NCBI GenBank assembly: GCA_017999985.1 | Contig: JAGNKU010000002.1 | Coordinates: 344,720-408,719, forward strand | Direction of reading: 5' to 3' | DNA: 64,000 nucleotides | Source: Phycisphaerae bacterium | GTDB taxonomy: Bacteria > Planctomycetota > Phycisphaerae > UBA1845 > Fen-1342 | In this document: positions 54,103 to 62,993 of the stretch, one piece after another | How positions within the stretch are numbered: the stretch's first letter is position 1 | Layout of the letters: each line of letters begins with the position of its first letter | Program-made: the position numbers and the translations under genes | Notes under the pieces: model-generated | The model's database searches: none | The model's input: the letters and a program-made list of their open reading frames with translations, nothing else | Told to the model about the DNA's origin: nothing

Positions 54103-55500
54103 TTAACCCGACGTCCACGCGTGAATCGTCTCATACAACAGATACGCATTCAACCCCGCAATCACCATGGTGATGAACCACGCCGTGCTGGCGAGCCAGA
54201 GCGGGTTCGTGAACGCACCCATCTTGGCGCGCTGGCCCGTGAACAGCACGAGCGGCACGACCGCGAAGCTCAGTTGCAGCGACAGGATCACCTGGCTGAG
54301 GATCAGCAACTCGCCGACGCCGCGCTCGCCGTACAGCCCCGCCACGATCACCGCCGGCACGATCGCGATGAGGCGCGTCATCAGCCGCCGGACCCACGGG
54401 CGCAGGCGGATGTTGAGAAAGCCCTCCATGACAATCTGGCCGGCGAGCGTGCCCGTCAGCGTCGAGTTCTGCCCGGACGCCAGCAGCGCGACCGCGAAGA
54501 GCGTGCTCGCCAGCGGGGCCCCGAGCACGGGCGCGAGCAGCGCGTACGCATCGCCGATGTCGGCCACGTCCTCGTGCTCCGTGCCATGAAACGCGGCCGC
54601 GCTGAGCACGAGAATGGCGGCGTTGATGAAAAATGCGATCAACAGCGCCACCGTCGAGTCAATCGTCGCGTACTTGATCGCCATGGCCTTGCCGGCGTGC
54701 GTGCGCTCGAACGCCCGTGTTTGGACGATGCTCGAATGCAGATACAGGTTGTGTGGCATCACCGTCGCACCCAGGATGCCGATCGCGATGTAGAGCATGG
54801 CGGGGTTGGTCACGATCTCTGTCCGCGGAACGAGGTTCGCGACGAAGGCCCCGAGGTCCGGGCGGGCATAGACAAGCTCGACCGCGAAGCACGCCCCAAT
54901 CGTGACGATCAGCACCGTGACCAGGCATTCGAGCACCCGAAACCCCTTGTGCTGCATGAACAGCACGATCATGACGTCGAGCGCAGTGATGCCGACGCCG
55001 AAGACGAGCGGGATGCGGAACAACAGATTCAACGCAATCGCGGACCCGATCACTTCCGCGAGGTCACACGCAGCGATGGCCACCTCGCACAGCACCCAGA
55101 GCGCAAAGCCGACCGGCCGGGTGTAGTGGTCGCGGCAGGCCTGCGCCAGGTCGCGTCCGGTCACGATTCCGAGCTTCAGCGACAGATGCTGCAGCAGGAT
55201 CGCCATGAAATTGGAGATCAGGATGACGGAGACCAGCGTGTAGCCGAAACGCGCCCCGCCGGCGAGGTCCGTCGCCCAGTTGCCGGGGTCCATGTAGCCG
55301 ACCGCGACCATCAGGCCCGGCCCGGTGAACGCCAGCAGCCGCCGCCAGAAGCTCGCGATATGCGGCATCCGCACGCTGGAATGCACTTCGGCCAGCGACG
55401 GCACGCCGGTCGCACGCCGCCAGCCCGGCTCCGGTGCCGGCGGCGTGGCGACGGTTTGGGTCAAGCTGCAGTCAGAGCTCGCTGGAGAGGTCTTATCCAT
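54103..55500 (-). CDS. mntH: Nramp-family manganese/iron transporter MntH
   Basis: Proton-coupled divalent metal importer. With the ATG at 55500 the product is 465 residues with about eleven membrane segments. The metal site is complete: [12 protein letters not shown] in the first helix and [15 protein letters not shown] in the sixth, with [19 protein letters not shown] later. An N-terminal soluble extension of about 45 residues precedes the first helix. Selectivity among Mn, Fe and other divalents cannot be decided here. Co-transcribed with the UspA gene. Confidence 0.95.
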   Translation of the reverse strand: MDKTSPASSDCSLTQTVATPPAPEPGWRRATGVPSLAEVHSSVRMPHIASFWRRLLAFTGPGLMVAVGYMDPGNWATDLAGGARFGYTLVSVILISNFMAILLQHLSLKLGIVTGRDLAQACRDHYTRPVGFALWVLCEVAIAACDLAEVIGSAIALNLLFRIPLVFGVGITALDVMIVLFMQHKGFRVLECLVTVLIVTIGACFAVELVYARPDLGAFVANLVPRTEIVTNPAMLYIAIGILGATVMPHNLYLHSSIVQTRAFERTHAGKAMAIKYATIDSTVALLIAFFINAAILVLSAAAFHGTEHEDVADIGDAYALLAPVLGAPLASTLFAVALLASGQNSTLTGTLAGQIVMEGFLNIRLRPWVRRLMTRLIAIVPAVIVAGLYGERGVGELLILSQVILSLQLSFAVVPLVLFTGQRAKMGAFTNPLWLASTAWFITMVIAGLNAYLLYETIHAWTSG

Positions 55501-55684
55501 CGCCGGATCCCGCAGGGGCCCGATGACCTGCGTGCGTACACGCTGGATGATATTCCGCTGACAGACTGAAGACGAATGCCGCCGGGTCGTCAGTGCATGG
55601 GTGGTATGAGCATCTTGCCCGTTCCTCCGGCGGGCGGTCGCCCGCACCACTCCTGTGACGGGTCACCCTCAAGCCAGCCCTACA

Positions 55685-56587
55685 TTAACGTCCAGTGCCG
55701 GGACCGATCGGCGCCGTGGGGGTACCTTCCAGCGCTGCCGCCCAAGTAACACGCGCCAGCCGGGCCTGTTCGGCGATCGCGCGACGCAAGCGGATGAGCA
55801 GGAAGATCGCCATGACGGCAAAGACCAACACAGCAAGGCTCGCCGGCGCGAGCAGGCACACCGCCGCGCCGAAGCCCGCACCGGACGAAGTACCGCCTGC
55901 GGTCGTGAGAAACGCCGCCGCGGCGCCCCCAACCGCAATTACGCCGAGTGCGATGACATTGCCCCACCGCAACAGCCGGGCGCGCGCCGCCAGGGCCAAG
56001 TCGGGAATGCGGCGTGCGAGTCGCTCGTAGTACATGAATGTAGTGAACATCGTCACGAGTCCGACAACCTGGTCGCCTGCTGCCAGCCATTGGAGCAGTG
56101 TCGAGGTCATAGACCCGGTGGCGGCCGCGGCAGCGACCTCCGCCGCGTCGAATACGAGTCCGATCACCAGCGACGCGCGCAGAACCTTGCGGGCGGTGAG
56201 ATTCGGGTCTTCGCCGATGCCGCTGGGATCGGGCTCCGTCACCAGCCACGTACCGTAGAAGGTGATCAGGGCTACGCCGAAAGCGAGTGCCACCTGTAAC
56301 AGCGAACCCTGATTCTGCAGAACGGCGGCTGCCACGACCACCACGATTCCACCCAGGATCATCCAGAGCAGAATCGTCAGCCCCAGCGCCACCTTGTCGA
56401 GCCAATTCGGGTCGGCAAAGCGCAACAAATCGCCAAGCGTAGACAGGCCGACGGGCGTGCCGCACTCGGGGCAACGGCCCTCCTGGTGCAATCCGCGCAA
56501 GTTGTAGCCGCAGCGCTTGCACTCAAGGTCACTGATCAACACGCCCTGGGCGTCGATCAGACCGGAGCCCACTGGAACAGACGTCAT
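55685..56587 (-). CDS. Zinc-ribbon membrane protein
   Basis: A 300-residue protein with an N-terminal zinc ribbon (Cys23 and Cys26 in CKRCGYNLRGL; Cys39 and Cys42 in CPECG) and five or six membrane segments (KVALGLTILLWMILGGIVVVVAAAV, ALAFGVALITFYGTWLV, VVGLVTMFTTFMYY, WGNVIALGVIAVGGAAAAF and AAVCLLAPASLAVLVFAVMAIFLLI). The CGYNLRGL...CPECG head is shared by many planctomycete membrane proteins of unknown function. It stands alone between mntH and pyrF. Confidence 0.78.
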   Translation of the reverse strand: MTSVPVGSGLIDAQGVLISDLECKRCGYNLRGLHQEGRCPECGTPVGLSTLGDLLRFADPNWLDKVALGLTILLWMILGGIVVVVAAAVLQNQGSLLQVALAFGVALITFYGTWLVTEPDPSGIGEDPNLTARKVLRASLVIGLVFDAAEVAAAAATGSMTSTLLQWLAAGDQVVGLVTMFTTFMYYERLARRIPDLALAARARLLRWGNVIALGVIAVGGAAAAFLTTAGGTSSGAGFGAAVCLLAPASLAVLVFAVMAIFLLIRLRRAIAEQARLARVTWAAALEGTPTAPIGPGTGR

Positions 56588-56614
56588 GTTCGTCCCAATT
56601 GTTCTGGCGCCACA

Positions 56615-57547
56615 CTACGCGCGCGGCGATTCAATCAAGCCCCCCACGTCCGCCGCAAACGCGCGACACGCCGCCGCCACCGCCGCCTGCCAATCGGCCC
56701 CGTGTTTTTCCGCGTATGGCGATTTGCCGAACGCGTAGATCACGGAGCGCGACGCGTTGATCACCGCTCCGCGGCCATCCGCCAAGAAGCACGGCCGGCA
56801 GCCTTCCGCCGTCGCCCCCTGTGCACCGTACCCCGGCACGAGAAACGGCGTGTACGGCAAGGCGCTGCGCAGGGCCGCCGTGCTCGCCGCGTCTTTCGGC
56901 GCCACCACGGCCCCCACGCATGACAGATCACATTCGCCCCGCAAATCCGCCGCGCCCCCCCACCGCGCCACCAGCGCCGCCATGTGCTCATAGAAGCGCT
57001 TCGGCGTGCCGAACTCGTGCACCTCGTCCGCGCCCGGATCAGACGGCCGCACCAGCACGTATACACCGCGCCCATGCGCCCTCGCCACCTCGATGAACGG
57101 CTTCACCGCGTTCTCGCCCAGATAGCCCGCGAGCGTGACGGCGTCCGGAACGCACGCCGGGTCGACGTCCGCAAACGCCGGCTTGGCGAGATGCCCGCGC
57201 GCGTACAGCTTGGCCGTCGAACCGATGTCGCCGCGCTTGATGTCGCCGATTACCAGCAGCCCGCGCTGGTGCGCGTACTGCACCAGCCGGTAGTACGCCG
57301 CGAGCCCCTCCGCGTAGAGCGCCTCGAAGAACCCCGCGTTGATCTTCACCGCCGGCACGACGGCTGCGACGGCGTCCAGGACGCCACGGCAAAACTGTTC
57401 CAGCGCGGTGACCGCCGCCCGCAGCGTCCCATCGGCCGGGCGCAAGCTGGGCGGCAACTGCTCGAGCACAGGATCGATACCTACGACGGCCGGCGTGCGC
57501 AAGCGGCGAACCGCGGCCTCCAGTCGGTCAGCGAAGTGTGTCGGCAT
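56615..57547 (-). CDS. pyrF: Orotidine 5'-phosphate decarboxylase (type 2)
   Basis: Last step of UMP synthesis. The 310-residue product has the longer type 2 form, with the catalytic Lys-Asp network in GDIKRGDIGSTA and a phosphate-binding LVPGYGAQGATAEG near the C terminus. Opening sequence RLRTPAVVGIDPVLEQLPPSL is typical. ATG at 57547 (MPTHFADRL) is preferred over a GTG 36 bases upstream. No other pyr genes are adjacent. Confidence 0.95.
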   Translation of the reverse strand: MPTHFADRLEAAVRRLRTPAVVGIDPVLEQLPPSLRPADGTLRAAVTALEQFCRGVLDAVAAVVPAVKINAGFFEALYAEGLAAYYRLVQYAHQRGLLVIGDIKRGDIGSTAKLYARGHLAKPAFADVDPACVPDAVTLAGYLGENAVKPFIEVARAHGRGVYVLVRPSDPGADEVHEFGTPKRFYEHMAALVARWGGAADLRGECDLSCVGAVVAPKDAASTAALRSALPYTPFLVPGYGAQGATAEGCRPCFLADGRGAVINASRSVIYAFGKSPYAEKHGADWQAAVAAACRAFAADVGGLIESPRA

Positions 57548-57657
57548 ACGGACCCTGCTCAGCACGGAGCCATCGAGTGGCACCCGTTGCAGCAGAGGCT
57601 GTCACGCCCGTGACAGCCTCGCCGTTCTGCGAAGACTACTCTCGTTCGCGCTGCGGG

Positions 57658-58542
57658 TCACGCGCCGAGGTGCGCGAGGACCTCCTGCGCATGTCCGTCC
57701 GGGTGCACATTCTGGAACACGTGCTCGATGCGTCCGCCGGCGTCAATGACGAACGTCGTCCGCGCGATGCCCATCGACTTCACGCCGCCGCGGTCCTTCT
57801 CCACCCAGACGCCGTAATGCTCAGCGACCTGGTGGCCGTCGTCGGCGAGCAGCGGGAACGTCAGGCCGTACTTCTGCGCGAAGCGGTCGTGGCTCTCGAC
57901 CGAATCCGGCGAGATGCCGAGCACAACCACGTTATGGTCGCGGAAGGTGCCGAGCCGATCACGGAAGCCGCACGCCTCCGTGGTGCAGCCGGGCGTATCG
58001 TCCTTCGGATAGAAATAGAGCACGACACGCTGGCCGCGATACTGCGAGAGCGCGTGCAGTTGGCCGCGCTCGTCCTTGAGCTGAAACTCGGGGGCCAGAT
58101 CGCCGATCGCCGGCATGCGCGGCGCCGCAACAACCGGTCGCGTCGTAATCACCTCGGCATCGAGCGGTGGCCGGGCCGGCGCGGGCGGCGGAGTCAGCGG
58201 CTCGGCCTCCGCGATGGGCGGCGGCGTAATGCGAGTCGCCGGGGGGAGCGCCTGCATCGTGCGGCGCGGCCGCTTGGGGCGGGCGGCGGCGCTGGGGCGG
58301 GCAGCCTTGGCCGCCGGTTTGCGGGTCGCGCGCTTGGCAACCTTCTTGGCCGGCTTCTTCGTGGCAGACTTACGGGCGACTTTCTTCCTGGCGACCGTGC
58401 GAGCGGACTTCTTCTTCGCGACTTTGCGCGAAACTCTCCTTTTCGCGGTCTTCTTGACCCTGCGCGCCGCGGTCTTCTTCACCTTCTTCCGGCTGGATTT
58501 CGCTCGCTTCGTGCTGCCTGCTGAGGCCCTTTTCTTCGCCAT
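57658..58542 (-). CDS. Peroxiredoxin (Bcp/PrxQ type) with histone-H1-like N-terminal tail
   Basis: Residues about 143-294 form a complete Bcp/PrxQ peroxiredoxin: LAPEFQLKDERGQLHALSQY, peroxidatic Cys186 and resolving Cys191 in TPGCTTEACGF, and VLGISPDSVESHDRFAQKYGLTFPLLAD. It would reduce H2O2 or organic peroxides with thioredoxin. Before it lies an unusual tail: residues 1-96 contain 44 Lys/Arg plus Ala, Ser and Thr (KKVKKTAARRVKKTAKRR, KKPAKKVAKRATRKPAAKAA), similar to eukaryotic H1 C-terminal tails and chlamydial Hc1-type proteins, then a Pro-rich linker (97-140). GAGGGAG lies just upstream of the ATG at 58542, supporting translation from there. The tail would bind nucleic acid. Normal PrxQ is about 155 residues. 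Confidence 0.9.
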   Translation of the reverse strand: MAKKRASAGSTKRAKSSRKKVKKTAARRVKKTAKRRVSRKVAKKKSARTVARKKVARKSATKKPAKKVAKRATRKPAAKAARPSAAARPKRPRRTMQALPPATRITPPPIAEAEPLTPPPAPARPPLDAEVITTRPVVAAPRMPAIGDLAPEFQLKDERGQLHALSQYRGQRVVLYFYPKDDTPGCTTEACGFRDRLGTFRDHNVVVLGISPDSVESHDRFAQKYGLTFPLLADDGHQVAEHYGVWVEKDRGGVKSMGIARTTFVIDAGGRIEHVFQNVHPDGHAQEVLAHLGA

Positions 58543-58863
58543 GGCGCTCCCTCAACTGGAGAACTGCGATTCGATCCATCGGCACGGATCGTCGGCCCGC
58601 TGCCGACGAAGCCGGTCACGTCGCGCGGCCGGCGGCCGTGACGCTCATCGAGGCCCGCGCGGAGAGTTGCCAGACCGCGGCGGGCGCGCCTCCACCCGCG
58701 CTGCGTGAGATTATGCCGATCGGCCGCGCGCGCTACAACTACAACTACCTGGTTTCTCCCCGCGAACCTGGATGTGCGGCGCACCGAGCGGAAACTGGGC
58801 GGAACCGTAACCGCGCACGAGACGCACTGCGCGCTGAGGTGCACGCTAGTCGCCCCACTGCTG
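58543..58863. other. Intergenic stretch without visible features
   Basis: 321 bases upstream of the peroxiredoxin gene and downstream of the lipoprotein gene, both on the minus strand. It should hold the peroxiredoxin promoter. No small gene, RNA or repeat array was seen. Confidence 0.4.
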
Positions 58864-59442
58864 TCAGGGGTCGATGTACCGCCGGCGCTCCGCTACACGC
58901 GCCGCTTGCGGATCCGTTTCGATTACGATCGGGTCGCGGGGGCCGACCGAACTGACACCCGGGTGGGGACCGAACACGCCCCACGTTCGAGCCCCCTGCG
59001 GATCGCTGGCGGTAACGGGGCCGCCCCAGCCGTAGCTCCCGGCGATGCGAGACGGCGCATCGTGCCATATCAGCGCACCCGCGCGGCCGTGGGAGAACGT
59101 GCTCACGCCTCCCAACCACGGTCCGGCCGTCGAATCGGGCGCACGCGCAACGTTGTTGTAAGGCAGGAACTTATAGTCCACGACCCGCTCGCCCATCACG
59201 AGGCGCTCTTCCCGGGTCAGCTCGGGCAGCGTGAAATCGGGGACCAGCGCCGCGCGCGGAGCGACGGTCCGGCCTTGGACGACTACATTGACGGTGCCAC
59301 GGCGGACGAGCTCCGGAATCTGCGGCAGTTCTTCAGTGGTGGGCGGCGCGGTCACCGTCGGGGCCGGGCCTGGATTCTGTTGTGCGCAACCGCCTGCCAG
59401 GCAGCCGATCGTGACGCCGATCAGGATCAGACGAAAACTCAT
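58864..59442 (-). CDS. Hypothetical lipoprotein
   Basis: A 192-residue lipoprotein with a signal peptide and lipobox LAGGC. The mature part is Pro-rich at first, then has TLPELTREERLVMGERVVDYKFLPYNN, and a glycine/tryptophan-containing segment (WLGGVSTFSHGRAGALIWHDAP). No family is recognised. Start 59442 is nine bases after the trpG stop, so it is probably the last gene of the sppA-trpG group. Confidence 0.75.
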   Translation of the reverse strand: MSFRLILIGVTIGCLAGGCAQQNPGPAPTVTAPPTTEELPQIPELVRRGTVNVVVQGRTVAPRAALVPDFTLPELTREERLVMGERVVDYKFLPYNNVARAPDSTAGPWLGGVSTFSHGRAGALIWHDAPSRIAGSYGWGGPVTASDPQGARTWGVFGPHPGVSSVGPRDPIVIETDPQAARVAERRRYIDP

Positions 59443-59451
59443 GCCGTACCC

Positions 59452-60030
59452 CTACCCGATCCCGAGGAAGTTCGCAAGCAGCTTGTGCCCCTCGACGGTC
59501 AGGAAGCTCTCCGGGTGAAACTGCACGCCCTCCAGCGGCCAGGTCCGATGCCGGATCGCCATGATCTCCGTCGGGTCGTCGTCCGCGGTTGCACTTACAA
59601 CGAAGTCGTCCGGCAGCGTTCCGTTGGCAATGATGAGCGAGTGATAGCGCGTCGCCACGAACGGGTTGCTCAGGCCGCGAAAGATCCCCTGCCCATCGTG
59701 ACGGATGAAGCTCGTCTTGCCGTGCATCAGCCGCGGCGCGCGGATCACCTCGGCGCCATGCACAAACCCGATGCACTGATGCCCGAGGCACACGCCCAGC
59801 AGCGGCACCTTCCCCGCGAACCGACGAATCACGTCGTTGCTGATCCCACCCTCACGCGGCGTGCACGGCCCCGGCGAGATGATGATGTGGTCCGGATGCT
59901 GCGCCTCAATCTGCTCCGGCGTGATCTCGTCGTTGCGGTAGACGCGGATGTCGAGGCCCGCGTCCAGCTCGCCGATGCGCTGGACGAGGTTGTAAGTGAA
60001 GGAGTCGTAGTTGTCGATCAGGACGACCAT
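59452..60030 (-). CDS. trpG: Anthranilate/aminodeoxychorismate synthase glutamine amidotransferase
   Basis: Class I glutamine amidotransferase that gives ammonia to TrpE or PabB. In 192 residues it has the TrpG/PabA start MVVLIDNYDSFTYNLVQRIGEL, oxyanion motif ISPGPCTPREGG, nucleophile Cys in LGVCLGHQCIG and catalytic His-Glu in GVQFHPESFLT. TrpG and PabA cannot be separated by sequence alone; no trpE or pabB gene is close. It starts nine bases after the sppA stop. Confidence 0.93.
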   Translation of the reverse strand: MVVLIDNYDSFTYNLVQRIGELDAGLDIRVYRNDEITPEQIEAQHPDHIIISPGPCTPREGGISNDVIRRFAGKVPLLGVCLGHQCIGFVHGAEVIRAPRLMHGKTSFIRHDGQGIFRGLSNPFVATRYHSLIIANGTLPDDFVVSATADDDPTEIMAIRHRTWPLEGVQFHPESFLTVEGHKLLANFLGIG

Positions 60031-60039
60031 GCCGGGTCT

Positions 60040-61065
60040 CTACCACGCCGGCGCCCACAGGTACATGAGCTGTGGGGCGGGGCTGCTGAGCCAGTCGGGG
60101 AGCTGCACGTTCACGAGGTTTATCTGGCCGGGGCCGTCCCTGCGGGCGTAGATGTTCGGCTGATACGCAAGGGGGCGGCCGTACTCCACCACCTTCACCT
60201 TTGTGTCGGCGAGGCCGGCGGCCGCTTTCGCCGCCACGATCGCATCGCGCAACGTGCCGACGTCGTCGATCAGCCCATTGGCCTTCGCCTCGGTCCCGAG
60301 ATAGACGCGGCCATCGGCAAGTTGCCGCAGCTTTGCGGCGTCGACGCCAGGGCGCGCCTGCGCGACCACTTCGAGGAACCGCGTGTACATCCCGTCAATC
60401 AGACCTTGGAACACCGCGCGGTCCTGCTCGTTCATTTCACGGAAGAGCGAGCCCATGTCTTTCATGGCGCCGCTCTTGATTACGTTCACGTGCGCGCCGA
60501 GCTTCGCGAGCGTGCCGGAGAACTCCGGCGCGATCATGATAACGCCGATGCTGCCAGTGACGGACGTCGGCAGCGCGTAAATCTTGTCCGCGCCGCACGC
60601 GAGGTAGTACCCGCCGGACGCACCCAGATCGAGGATCGCGGCGATGACCGGCTTGCCGGTGCGCTCGCGGAACTTCTTGAGCTCGCCGTACATCAAGTCG
60701 GTCGCGGTGACGCCGCCGCCGGGCGAGTTGATGCGCAACACGACCGCGCGGACGTTGCGGTCCGACGCTGCCTTGTCGAGCTTCTCCGTAAACAGCGACA
60801 CGGGGTTTTCGCCGCCAGCGTTGAGCAGATTCGTGGGCCGGGCGTTCTGCAGCACACCGTCGACGTCGACGAGCGCGAGCTTCTGGGTGGCCCAGAAGCT
60901 CTCGCGCAGCACGACCTCTTCAGTCAAGGCCTGCCGCGCCGAGACCGGCGTGATCAGGAACGAGGTCGGGCCGCAGCCGCCCAGCACGACGAGCAGTAAC
61001 GCAGCGATAACGGCGGTCGTACACGGCTGCCGTGTCGGCGACAGCGAGGCTTGAGTCGCAGGCAT
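60040..61065 (-). CDS. sppA: Signal peptide peptidase SppA-like serine protease (S49), lipoprotein
   Basis: Membrane-anchored protease that degrades cleaved signal peptides. The 341-residue product has a signal peptide with lipobox LGGC, so it may be lipid- and membrane-anchored. S49 motifs: AVVLRINSPGGGVTATDLMYGEL, the nucleophile Ser in DLGASGGYYLACGADKIYA, and the Lys partner region VNVIKSGAMKDMGSLFREM. It is the short single-domain form. ATG at 61065 is preferred over one at 61098. Unusual clustering with trpG has no obvious functional reason. Confidence 0.92.
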   Translation of the reverse strand: MPATQASLSPTRQPCTTAVIAALLLVVLGGCGPTSFLITPVSARQALTEEVVLRESFWATQKLALVDVDGVLQNARPTNLLNAGGENPVSLFTEKLDKAASDRNVRAVVLRINSPGGGVTATDLMYGELKKFRERTGKPVIAAILDLGASGGYYLACGADKIYALPTSVTGSIGVIMIAPEFSGTLAKLGAHVNVIKSGAMKDMGSLFREMNEQDRAVFQGLIDGMYTRFLEVVAQARPGVDAAKLRQLADGRVYLGTEAKANGLIDDVGTLRDAIVAAKAAAGLADTKVKVVEYGRPLAYQPNIYARRDGPGQINLVNVQLPDWLSSPAPQLMYLWAPAW

Positions 61066-61151
61066 GAGCGCTCCGTTTGGCTGAGGACGCAGGCCCACCT
61101 ATACTTCCCGCAGCCGGCGCTCCGGCCGGCGACCTGAGGTGAGCCGCCGCG

Positions 61152-61526
61152 ATGATACACGCGTCCCATGCGGATTTCGACCGGGCCGTCGAGCAAGCGC
61201 TGGCGGAGGTGCCGGACGAGTTTCAGCCGTACCTGGAGAACGTCGTGATCGAGGTACGGGATCGGCCGGACCAGGCGCTGATGCGCGAGCACGACGTCCC
61301 GGACGACGTGTTGGGCTTCTACGTGGGCGTGCCGCTGGAGGATAAGGGAATCGACGCTCTGCCCATGCCGCTGCCGGACCGCATCCTCATCTTCCGCGAC
61401 AACCTGTGCGGGATGTGCGAGTCGTGGGACGAGCTGGTGGACGAGATTCGGATTACCGTGCTGCACGAGATCGGGCACCACTTCGGGCTGGACGAGGACC
61501 GGCTGGAAGAGCTCGGGTATGAGTAG
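61152..61526 (+). CDS. Zincin-like metallopeptidase (PF06262-type)
   Basis: A 124-residue protein with a zinc-binding motif HEIGHHFGLDEDRLEELGY near the C terminus, the hallmark of the small minimal zincin family often annotated as metallopeptidase family protein. A Cys pair (CGMC) lies in the middle. GAGGTGA lies about nine bases before the ATG at 61152. Substrates are unknown. Divergent from sppA. Confidence 0.9.
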   Translation: MIHASHADFDRAVEQALAEVPDEFQPYLENVVIEVRDRPDQALMREHDVPDDVLGFYVGVPLEDKGIDALPMPLPDRILIFRDNLCGMCESWDELVDEIRITVLHEIGHHFGLDEDRLEELGYE

Positions 61527-61570
61527 GGTGCGACAGGTCGGCCGGCCATCGGGGGGCTGGAGGTTTCAAG

Positions 61571-62743
61571 ATGCTCCGTGACTCGTATGTTGCAATGCTT
61601 CTGATCGGGGCCATCCTGTTCGCCGGCGTTCTCACGGCCGCTGCGCAAACCACGTCGCAACCATCGAGCCGCGACGCCGTGGCCGCCGAACGCGACCGCG
61701 CCATGCAAGCCGAAGCCCGCAAGCTGATAGAGCGCGGCGCCCAGTACCTGCTCTCCGCGCAGGAAGCCGATGGCGGCTGGGGCGCGCAGGCCGGCCCCGG
61801 CGTGTCGGCGCTGGTCCTCAAAGCACTCATCCAGGAGCCGAGCGTCGGGCCGCAGCACGCCGCCGTACAGCGCGGCATCGAGTTCGTCCTCAAATCCCAG
61901 CGCGACGACGGCGGCGTCTACTCCGCCGAGGGGCTGCTGAAGAACTACGAGAGCAGCGTCGTGCTGTCGATGCTCGGCGTGCTGAAGGACCCCGCGTATC
62001 AGAAGCAGATCGCCGCGCTGCAGACCTTTTTGAAGAACGACCAGTGGGACGAAGGCGAGGGCAAGTCGGTCGATGATCCCTGGTACGGCGGCGCTGGCTA
62101 CGGGCACGGCAAACGCCCGGACGTCTCGAACACGCAGATGATGCTGGAGGCCCTGCGCGATAGCGGCCTGCCGCCCGATGACCCGGCGTACAAGAAAGCA
62201 CTCGTCTTCATCGGGCGTTGCCAGATGCTCGGCGAGACGAACGATCAGCCATTCGCCAAGGGTGCGACGCAGGGCGGCTTCATCTACTCCCCCGCAAACG
62301 GCGGCGAAAGCAAGATGGGCACGGTGGACGCCGAGGGTCACGAAGAGCTGCGCTGCTACGGCTCGATGACGTACGCCGGCTTCAAGAGTCTGCTTTATGC
62401 CGGCCTGAAACGCGACGATCGGCGGGTGCAGGCGGCCTTAGACTGGATTCGCGGGAATTGGACGCTGACGCACAATCCGAACAGCCCGGAAGCCCAGTCG
62501 CGCGAGGGGCTGTTCTATTACTACCATGTCTTCGGCCGGGCCCTGGATGCGTTTGGTGAAGCGGTGATCCGCGAGCCGTCGGGCCGCGAACACATCTGGC
62601 GGCACGAGTTGGTCGAGCAGCTCGCGAAAGACCAGAAGCCGGACGGCAGTTGGGTAAACGACGCCGACCGCTGGATGGAAGGCCTGCCGGCACTGACGAC
62701 GGCGTACAGCATGCTGGCGCTCGAGGCGGCGTATCCGCGGTGA
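61571..62743 (+). CDS. Exported squalene-cyclase/prenyltransferase-fold protein
   Basis: A 390-residue exported protein with signal peptide ending in LTAAAQ. It has repeated alpha-alpha barrel motifs of the terpenoid cyclase/prenyltransferase fold: QEADGGWGAQAGPGVSALVLKAL, SQRDDGGVYSAEG, DVSNTQMMLEALRDSGL, KMGTVDAEGHEELRCYGSMTYAGFKSLLYAG and DQKPDGSWVNDADRWMEGLPALTTAYSMLALE. The catalytic Asp motif of true cyclases (DxDD) is not seen, so it is likely a non-enzymatic or unknown member; such secreted proteins are frequent in planctomycetes. GGAGG precedes the ATG at 61571. Confidence 0.88.
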   Translation: MLRDSYVAMLLIGAILFAGVLTAAAQTTSQPSSRDAVAAERDRAMQAEARKLIERGAQYLLSAQEADGGWGAQAGPGVSALVLKALIQEPSVGPQHAAVQRGIEFVLKSQRDDGGVYSAEGLLKNYESSVVLSMLGVLKDPAYQKQIAALQTFLKNDQWDEGEGKSVDDPWYGGAGYGHGKRPDVSNTQMMLEALRDSGLPPDDPAYKKALVFIGRCQMLGETNDQPFAKGATQGGFIYSPANGGESKMGTVDAEGHEELRCYGSMTYAGFKSLLYAGLKRDDRRVQAALDWIRGNWTLTHNPNSPEAQSREGLFYYYHVFGRALDAFGEAVIREPSGREHIWRHELVEQLAKDQKPDGSWVNDADRWMEGLPALTTAYSMLALEAAYPR

Positions 62744-62810
62744 GGAAGGCACAGAGGCACGGAGGGGAGGGCGAAGCTCCGGCTGAGCCGGAGCGACGAA
62801 GCGACGCACT
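62740..62810 (+). repeat. Octamer array with GEGEAPAEP-type hairpin
   Basis: Eight-base units run from GTGAGGAA (which contains the TGA stop of the preceding gene) through AGGCACAG, AGGCACGG and AGGGGAGG to GACGAAGC, GACGCACT. Within it GCTCCGGC (62775-62782) pairs with GCCGGAGC (62786-62793) around TGA. Confidence 0.75.
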
Positions 62811-62849
62811 CAGAGCCCCGAGCGCGAGCGAGCGGGTCCGCGCAGCGCG
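62811..62849 (+). repeat. 45-base dispersed repeat, copy 3
   Basis: CAGAGCCCCGAGCGCGAGCG and following GTCCGCGCAGCGCG. Same orientation and same relation to a preceding plus-strand gene as copies at 2038-2082 and 22561-22604. Confidence 0.75.
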
Positions 62850-62916
62850 CTGAATAACCCACTGCCTTTGCTCGGTATGCCAAAATTGTAGGTGGCTGTC
62901 CCTGACATGGGCCCAG

Positions 62917-62975
62917 CCTGCACCGGCGGACGCGGCGCCACCGTGACGACGTACGCCAGCCCGACGACGCCGATC
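62917..62975. repeat. Short duplicated segment, copy 1
   Basis: Matches 63814-63870 at CACCGGCGGACxCGGC, followed by ACGACGTACGCC. Read on the minus strand the two give similar peptides (GLAYVVTVAPRPPVQAGP versus GLAAYVVLVEPCPPVGAGP). The copies flank the Hint-fragment gene. Confidence 0.6.
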
Positions 62976-62993
62976 TCCGGCAGGCCGCGGGTC

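Noticed and set aside
58705..60999. 764-codon plus-strand frame across the lipoprotein, trpG and sppA genes
   Set aside because: It covers three well-supported minus-strand genes and encodes Arg/His-rich sequence without structure.
62744..62993. Possible small genes in the gap after the cyclase-fold gene
   Set aside because: Frames there consist of GEGEAPAEP and SEPRARASG strings that come from dispersed DNA repeats.
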